Shown here: positions 6,610 through 10,144 of the stretch, in pieces | How the letters are laid out: every line of letters starts with the position of its first letter | Position numbering within the stretch: the stretch's first letter is position 1 | Assembly: GCA_023230265.1 (NCBI GenBank) | Contig: JALNXR010000054.1 | Span: 1-10,144 of the forward strand | Direction of reading: 5' to 3' | Length of the DNA: 10,144 nt | Source: Bacteroidales bacterium | Lineage (GTDB): Bacteria > Bacteroidota > Bacteroidia > Bacteroidales > UBA932 | Position numbers and translations under genes: made by a program | The notes under the pieces: model-generated | What the model was told of the DNA's origin: nothing | What the model saw: the letters and a program-made list of their open reading frames with translations, nothing else | Database searches by the model: none

Positions 6610-8109
6610 ATGCTTACAATAAAGGATATAAAAGACATAGAAGAGAGAGGGCAGAGTGTTGAATCAGTATTGAAGGATATAGAGACTTTAAAAAAGGGCT
6701 TTCCTGCTCTTGAGATAAGGAGAGCTGCCACCCCCGGTAAGGGAATTAAAATTCTCTCAGATGCCGATATTAAAGAATTAACAGAGATTTGTGAGCAATA
6801 TGAAGGAACTATCTGCAGATTTATACCTGCTTCGGGTGCTGCAACAAGGATGTTCAAAGAGATATTAAACGAACTCACCCTTGCCGGGAGGGAAGACCCG
6901 GAAAATATCAAAGGTGATTCGTCTGATTTTCCGACACTCAGGAAACTAAGAGATTCAATCGGCAAGTTTGCTTTTTGCGATGATATCTACTCCTTTCCTG
7001 CTTTCGAAAGGGAAAATCCGGTATCCTGTGCCATCCATATGCTCACTGCCAGAGGATTAAACTATGCATCACTCCCCAAAGGATTGATAAAATTTCACAG
7101 GTACGCTCATGAGACCAGAACGCCCCTTGAGGAGCAGCTTGTTGAAGGTGCATTAAGCTGTAAGGACAAAAGAGGGATTTCAAAAATCTTATTCACTGTA
7201 TCACCGGAACACAGAGAAAAGTTTGAAAAACTCTTTAACGATGTTAAAGATAGATACCAGAGCTCTCTTAACGTTACATTTGACATTGGATTCACATTGC
7301 AAAAATCCTCCACTGATAAGATAGCAGTAGACATGGAGGACAAACCGTTCAGAAAGGAAGACGGCAGATTGCTGTTTCGCCCGGCCGGACATGGTGCCCT
7401 GTTGGAGAATCTCGGGGATATTCCCCAAGATATTGTTGTAATAAAGAATATTGACAATGTAGTGCACCAGAACTATCTGGAAGAGACAATCAAGTGGAAA
7501 AAGATACTTATCGGTGCACTTATAGATCTTAAAAATAAAATATTCAGTTATCTTCACAAACTGGAGAAGGATGATGATCCGGATCTCAACAGAGAAATAA
7601 TTCAATTCATGGAGAGTGAACTCAGCATTACAATACCCTCTTTGCCTGAACCTCTTGTTAAATCATATCTTAAAGAAAAACTAAACAGACCTGTACGTGT
7701 TTGCGGAATGGTCAGAAACACCGGTGAGCCGGGAGGAGGCCCCTTTATTGTTATGGATCCGGATGGAGCACTGTCACCTCAGATTCTGGAAGGTGTTCAA
7801 TTTGATATTTCAGACCCTGATGTTGCTGCTGTTGTGGAAAAATCGACACATTTTAATCCTGTGGATATTGTTTGTTATCTAAAAAATTACAGGGGAGAAA
7901 AATTTGATCTGCACAAATACACAGATCCCGAAACCGGTTTCATATCCATAAAGAGCCAAAATGGCAAAGAGGTTAAGGCGCTGGAACTTCCGGGGTTATG
8001 GAATGGTTCCATGAGTCAGTGGAATACACTTTTTGTAGAAGTTCCGTTAATAACTTTCAACCCGGTCAAGACAGTTTTTGACCTGCTGAGAAAAGAGCAT
8101 GCCGGATAA
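6610..8109 (+). CDS. DUF4301 family protein, possible nucleotidyltransferase-fold enzyme
   Basis: This 499-residue soluble protein shows no signal peptide or membrane helix. I recognise it as DUF4301, a family seen mainly in Bacteroidota and without an assigned function. Telling segments are LKKGFPALEIRRAATPGKGI (27-46), RFIPASGAATRMFKEIL (70-86), FRPAGHGALLENL (256-268), DIVVIKNIDNVV (274-285), VRNTGEPGGGPF (368-379), PQILEGVQFD (390-399) and FNPVDIV (415-421). The second recalls the Gly-rich nucleotide loop of sugar-phosphate nucleotidyltransferases. The GHGAL...NIDN pair and the ILEGVQFD strand recall UDP-sugar pyrophosphorylases. That comparison is inference by eye. The gene lies 34 bases after pdxB on the same strand, probably in the same transcript, with no clear promoter in the gap. 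It ends 12 bases before the convergent DHS-like gene. Confidence 0.8.
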   Translation: MLTIKDIKDIEERGQSVESVLKDIETLKKGFPALEIRRAATPGKGIKILSDADIKELTEICEQYEGTICRFIPASGAATRMFKEILNELTLAGREDPENIKGDSSDFPTLRKLRDSIGKFAFCDDIYSFPAFERENPVSCAIHMLTARGLNYASLPKGLIKFHRYAHETRTPLEEQLVEGALSCKDKRGISKILFTVSPEHREKFEKLFNDVKDRYQSSLNVTFDIGFTLQKSSTDKIAVDMEDKPFRKEDGRLLFRPAGHGALLENLGDIPQDIVVIKNIDNVVHQNYLEETIKWKKILIGALIDLKNKIFSYLHKLEKDDDPDLNREIIQFMESELSITIPSLPEPLVKSYLKEKLNRPVRVCGMVRNTGEPGGGPFIVMDPDGALSPQILEGVQFDISDPDVAAVVEKSTHFNPVDIVCYLKNYRGEKFDLHKYTDPETGFISIKSQNGKEVKALELPGLWNGSMSQWNTLFVEVPLITFNPVKTVFDLLRKEHAG

Positions 8110-8121
8110 CCGGGAAATTAT

Positions 8122-9186
8122 TTATTTCAGCAAAATGCCGCTCCCTTTTGTTCCGTTTGCAAACAAAAGTGAGTGGTTTTTTAATTCTCTCTTTTTCCAG
8201 TCACCCTTTCTGTATGCATAGCTTACAATCAGGGGAACTACGGTAGTGGCTTCTGCATAAACCATCTGTTCGTGGACGGTATCTACCTTCCCCCATGAGT
8301 TTGCCTCCTTAAGGGTTGAGCTTGAACAGGCTCCGTCCCTGACATCGGCAACGGTAATCTGTACTGCATATTTGTGCATTGGAACATCAAAACCCAGACA
8401 CTCTGCGCACACAACGGTATCCTGTGCAAAATTCTTGGGAACACCTCCGCCTACCATAAAGAGACCGCTGGTTTTGGCAGAAAGTTTTACCTCTGTAAGT
8501 TCACGGAAATCAGCAACTGAATCTATGGTCATATAAGGTTTTCCCTCTTTCATTCTTTCAATCTGATGCATCACAAGACCAAATCCGGCACTACAGTCAC
8601 TAAAGGCCGGAACAAAAATTGGAACATTATGCTCAAAAGCTGTTTGGATAAGTGAGTTCTTTTTTACTGATTTTTTTACAAGCCATCTGCCGATTTCACG
8701 GATAAACTCCCTGGAAGAATATGGTCTTGGTTCCAGTGAGTCAGCTATTTTCTTAATGGTAGCATCACAGTTCTGCAACTCTTCTTCGTCTATATATGTG
8801 TCATAAATCCTGTCGATATAGTTGCTCCTCAGATGTGTGTCGTTCACGAACTGGCTGCCTTTGTAATGTTTGTAACCAAGAGCTTCAAAGAAATCCATAT
8901 CGATGATTGATGCACCGGTGGATACAATCGCATCAATCATTTTAAAGCGAATCATATCCACATAAACCTGCATACATCCGCCGGCAGAGGTGCTGCCAGC
9001 AAGAATCAGCCAGTTGGTTGACTCCTTATCGTTTATCATAAGCTGCAGAATATCTGCCGCAGAGGCAGTGTCTCTGGATGAAAACGACATTTGTCTCATT
9101 GAGTCAATGATATATGTGGAGTCAAGTGCGGTGATGTCGATATGTTTAATTGTTTCGCTCAGGAGCTCTTTTTTATTTGGTTTCAT
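8122..9186 (-). CDS. Deoxyhypusine-synthase-like protein (bacterial DHS family)
   Basis: This 354-residue protein belongs to the deoxyhypusine synthase fold, an NAD-dependent Rossmann-like family that transfers an aminobutyl group from a polyamine. Recognisable parts are LILAGSTSAGG (54-64 region), DAIVSTGASIIDMDF, VPIFVPAFSDCSAGFG, LFMVGGGVPKNFAQD (242-256) and the end motif KEANSWGKV, whose Lys300 aligns with the catalytic Lys329 of human DHS. Glu294 and Trp298 match human Glu323 and Trp327. In contrast, human His288 aligns with Asn252 and human Asp316 (spermidine binding) with Cys287. Bacteria lack the eIF5A substrate, so a role in polyamine metabolism such as homospermidine or related synthesis is the usual proposal; here it is not proven. 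The gene diverges from lysA across 84 bases and has its own promoter. Confidence 0.9.
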   Translation of the reverse strand: MKPNKKELLSETIKHIDITALDSTYIIDSMRQMSFSSRDTASAADILQLMINDKESTNWLILAGSTSAGGCMQVYVDMIRFKMIDAIVSTGASIIDMDFFEALGYKHYKGSQFVNDTHLRSNYIDRIYDTYIDEEELQNCDATIKKIADSLEPRPYSSREFIREIGRWLVKKSVKKNSLIQTAFEHNVPIFVPAFSDCSAGFGLVMHQIERMKEGKPYMTIDSVADFRELTEVKLSAKTSGLFMVGGGVPKNFAQDTVVCAECLGFDVPMHKYAVQITVADVRDGACSSSTLKEANSWGKVDTVHEQMVYAEATTVVPLIVSYAYRKGDWKKRELKNHSLLFANGTKGSGILLK

Positions 9187-9205
9187 GATGGTTAAAAATT
9201 TTGTG

Positions 9206-9235
9206 CAAAGATAGATATTTTAAAGAAAGAACAAC
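9206..9235 (-). promoter_or_regulatory. Promoter for the DHS-like gene
   Basis: On the minus strand GTTG (9232-9235) is followed after 18 bases by TATCTTTG (9206-9213), a full TAnnTTTG match, then GC. Transcription would begin near 9200, with a leader of about 15 bases before the ATG at 9186. Confidence 0.6.
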
Positions 9236-9243
9236 TTTTTTAT

Positions 9244-9251
9244 TATTTTTG
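9244..9251 (+). promoter_or_regulatory. Candidate -7 promoter element for lysA
   Basis: TATTTTTG fits TAnnTTTG and ends 19 bases before the lysA ATG. There is no convincing -33 TTTG at the expected distance, and the surroundings are T-rich, so a chance match is possible. Confidence 0.35.
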
Positions 9252-9270
9252 TTGGCCTATATATATCAGT

Positions 9271-10144
9271 ATGCTAGCTTCAAAAATATCAGTAAAAATA
9301 CCGGGAGCAAAGACTCCTTTCTATTTTTATGATCTGGAACTTCTAAAACAAACCCTGGAAAGATACTCCTCTGAGATAAAACTTTACGGATATCAGGCCC
9401 ACTATGCGCTTAAAGCCAATTGTGATCCTGTACTTCTCTCGTTAATAAAAGATTATGGATTGGGAGCAGATTGTGTGAGTGGTAATGAAGTCCTGCTGGC
9501 AGTTAAATCCGGATTCGCTCCTGACAAAATTGTATTTGCAGGGGTAGGTAAATCCGATGAAGAGATTATCAACTCCCTCAAGAGCAAAATTCACTGTTTC
9601 AATTGCGAATCAATCCCCGAAATTGAGGTGATCAATCAGATTGCGGGGTCGATGGGAGTGACTGCATCAGTCTCAATCAGAGTAAATCCCGACATTGATG
9701 CACACACGCATAAATATATAAGTACCGGAAAATCCAGGGATAAGTTCGGAATAAGTCCCTGGAGGTTTGAAGATGTAATGCAGACCATAAAACAATCGGC
9801 CAACATCAGGTTCATGGGACTTCATTTCCACATCGGGTCGCAGATTACGGATATGAGTGTATTTGAAATGCTTTGTTCCAGAGTAAACGAACTTCAGCAG
9901 TGGTTCAGAAACCGCGGGGAGGAGGTCAGAAATATAAATCTGGGAGGAGGTCTGGGTGTCAACTACGATGAACCGGATAACAATCCGGTACCTGACTTTT
10001 CCACCTATTTCAGAATTATTAACCGTAATCTTAAGGTGTATCCCGGCCAAAAAGTGCATTTTGAGCCGGGCAGAGCTCTGGTTGCTCAATGCGGGTCGCT
10101 GATTTCCAAAGTTCTATATGTAAAGGAGGGCAGGGGAAAGAAAT
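9271..10144 (+). CDS. lysA: Diaminopimelate decarboxylase (partial, 3' end beyond window)
   Basis: The frame opens at ATG 9271 and runs to the right edge without a stop, giving 291 residues of a protein normally near 385-420. It is a PLP-dependent fold-type III decarboxylase that converts meso-diaminopimelate to L-lysine, the last step of lysine synthesis. The PLP lysine is Lys48 in HYALKAN. Other family marks are GADCVSGNEV (65-74), IVFAGVGK (87-94), RVNPDIDAHTH...KFGIS (137-162), GLHFHIGSQ (183-191), the phosphate-binding NLGGGLGVNY (223-232) and FEPGRALVA (264-272). These favour LysA over carboxynorspermidine or ornithine decarboxylases. The missing part would hold the Cys-Glu motif and the last substrate-contacting Tyr. 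The gene diverges from the DHS-like gene. Confidence 0.95.
   Translation, partial: MLASKISVKIPGAKTPFYFYDLELLKQTLERYSSEIKLYGYQAHYALKANCDPVLLSLIKDYGLGADCVSGNEVLLAVKSGFAPDKIVFAGVGKSDEEIINSLKSKIHCFNCESIPEIEVINQIAGSMGVTASVSIRVNPDIDAHTHKYISTGKSRDKFGISPWRFEDVMQTIKQSANIRFMGLHFHIGSQITDMSVFEMLCSRVNELQQWFRNRGEEVRNINLGGGLGVNYDEPDNNPVPDFSTYFRIINRNLKVYPGQKVHFEPGRALVAQCGSLISKVLYVKEGRGKK

Noticed and set aside
6486..6965. A 159-codon minus-strand frame over the pdxB-DUF4301 junction
   Set aside because: It overlaps the C-terminal end of pdxB and the start of DUF4301 in antisense, and its Ser/Ile-rich product has no recognisable motif.
8102..8113. CCGG-ATAA-CCGG mini-hairpin at the convergent junction
   Set aside because: The stem is only four base pairs with no T-tract after it; likely chance.
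8145..8169. Inverted repeat CTTTTGTT / AACAAAAG with a nearby T-run, as a possible terminator for DUF4301
   Set aside because: The stem is AT-rich with a 9-base loop, the T-run starts about 8 bases later, and it lies inside the coding end of the DHS-like gene. Too weak to annotate.
9673..10089. A 138-codon minus-strand frame opposite lysA
   Set aside because: It lies entirely within strongly conserved lysA coding sequence and shows no family features.
1..10144. A hidden mobile element, defence system, CRISPR array or RNA gene
   Set aside because: The window is filled by conserved housekeeping genes with short gaps; I saw no transposase, integrase, direct-repeat array, or tRNA- or rRNA-like sequence.

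Overview
The window reads as a piece of a Bacteroidota chromosome, most likely order Bacteroidales. The gene families point that way: a lamin-tail protein beside a methylmalonyl-CoA decarboxylase alpha subunit, a DUF4301 protein, and a bacterial deoxyhypusine-synthase-like protein. So do the intergenic AT-rich promoters of the Bacteroidota type (TTTG, about 19 bases, TAnnTTTG) and the lack of clear Shine-Dalgarno sequences. It is densely coding, with no gene-free stretch above about 100 bases. I see no rRNA, tRNA, CRISPR array, insertion sequence, phage gene or other mark of an accessory island.

Left part (1-2537, minus strand): a propionate/methylmalonyl-CoA operon. Transcription runs leftward through methylmalonyl-CoA epimerase (2038-2460), the carboxyltransferase (alpha) subunit of methylmalonyl-CoA decarboxylase or propionyl-CoA carboxylase (467-2020), and a secreted or membrane-associated lamin-tail-domain protein cut by the window edge (1-454). 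The first two enzymes act in succession in the succinate-to-propionate pathway: the epimerase interconverts the methylmalonyl-CoA epimers and the carboxyltransferase removes (or, in reverse, adds) the carboxyl group. A matching promoter lies just upstream.

Middle-left (2535-3983, minus strand): a two-gene unit of a membrane-anchored TPR protein followed by a YebC/PmpR-family protein. It ends in a perfect-palindrome intrinsic terminator whose T-tract overlaps the -33 element of the epimerase promoter.

Middle-right (4057-8109, plus strand): a tightly packed run of recF, a DUF721/DciA-like gene (4-base ATGA overlap with recF), pdxB (2 bases later) and a DUF4301 gene (34 bases later). It combines DNA replication and repair functions with pyridoxal-phosphate synthesis and a protein that I argue may be a nucleotidyltransferase-fold enzyme. 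The recF unit and the TPR unit diverge from a 101-base promoter region.

Right part (8122-10144): a deoxyhypusine-synthase-like gene on the minus strand, convergent with the DUF4301 gene and divergent from lysA (diaminopimelate decarboxylase, cut by the right edge).

Overall this is ordinary core-genome housekeeping DNA. The points most worth a second look are the DUF4301 protein's resemblance to UDP-sugar pyrophosphorylases, the altered active-site residues of the DHS-like protein, and the lamin-tail protein in the position of a sodium-pump decarboxylase accessory subunit.
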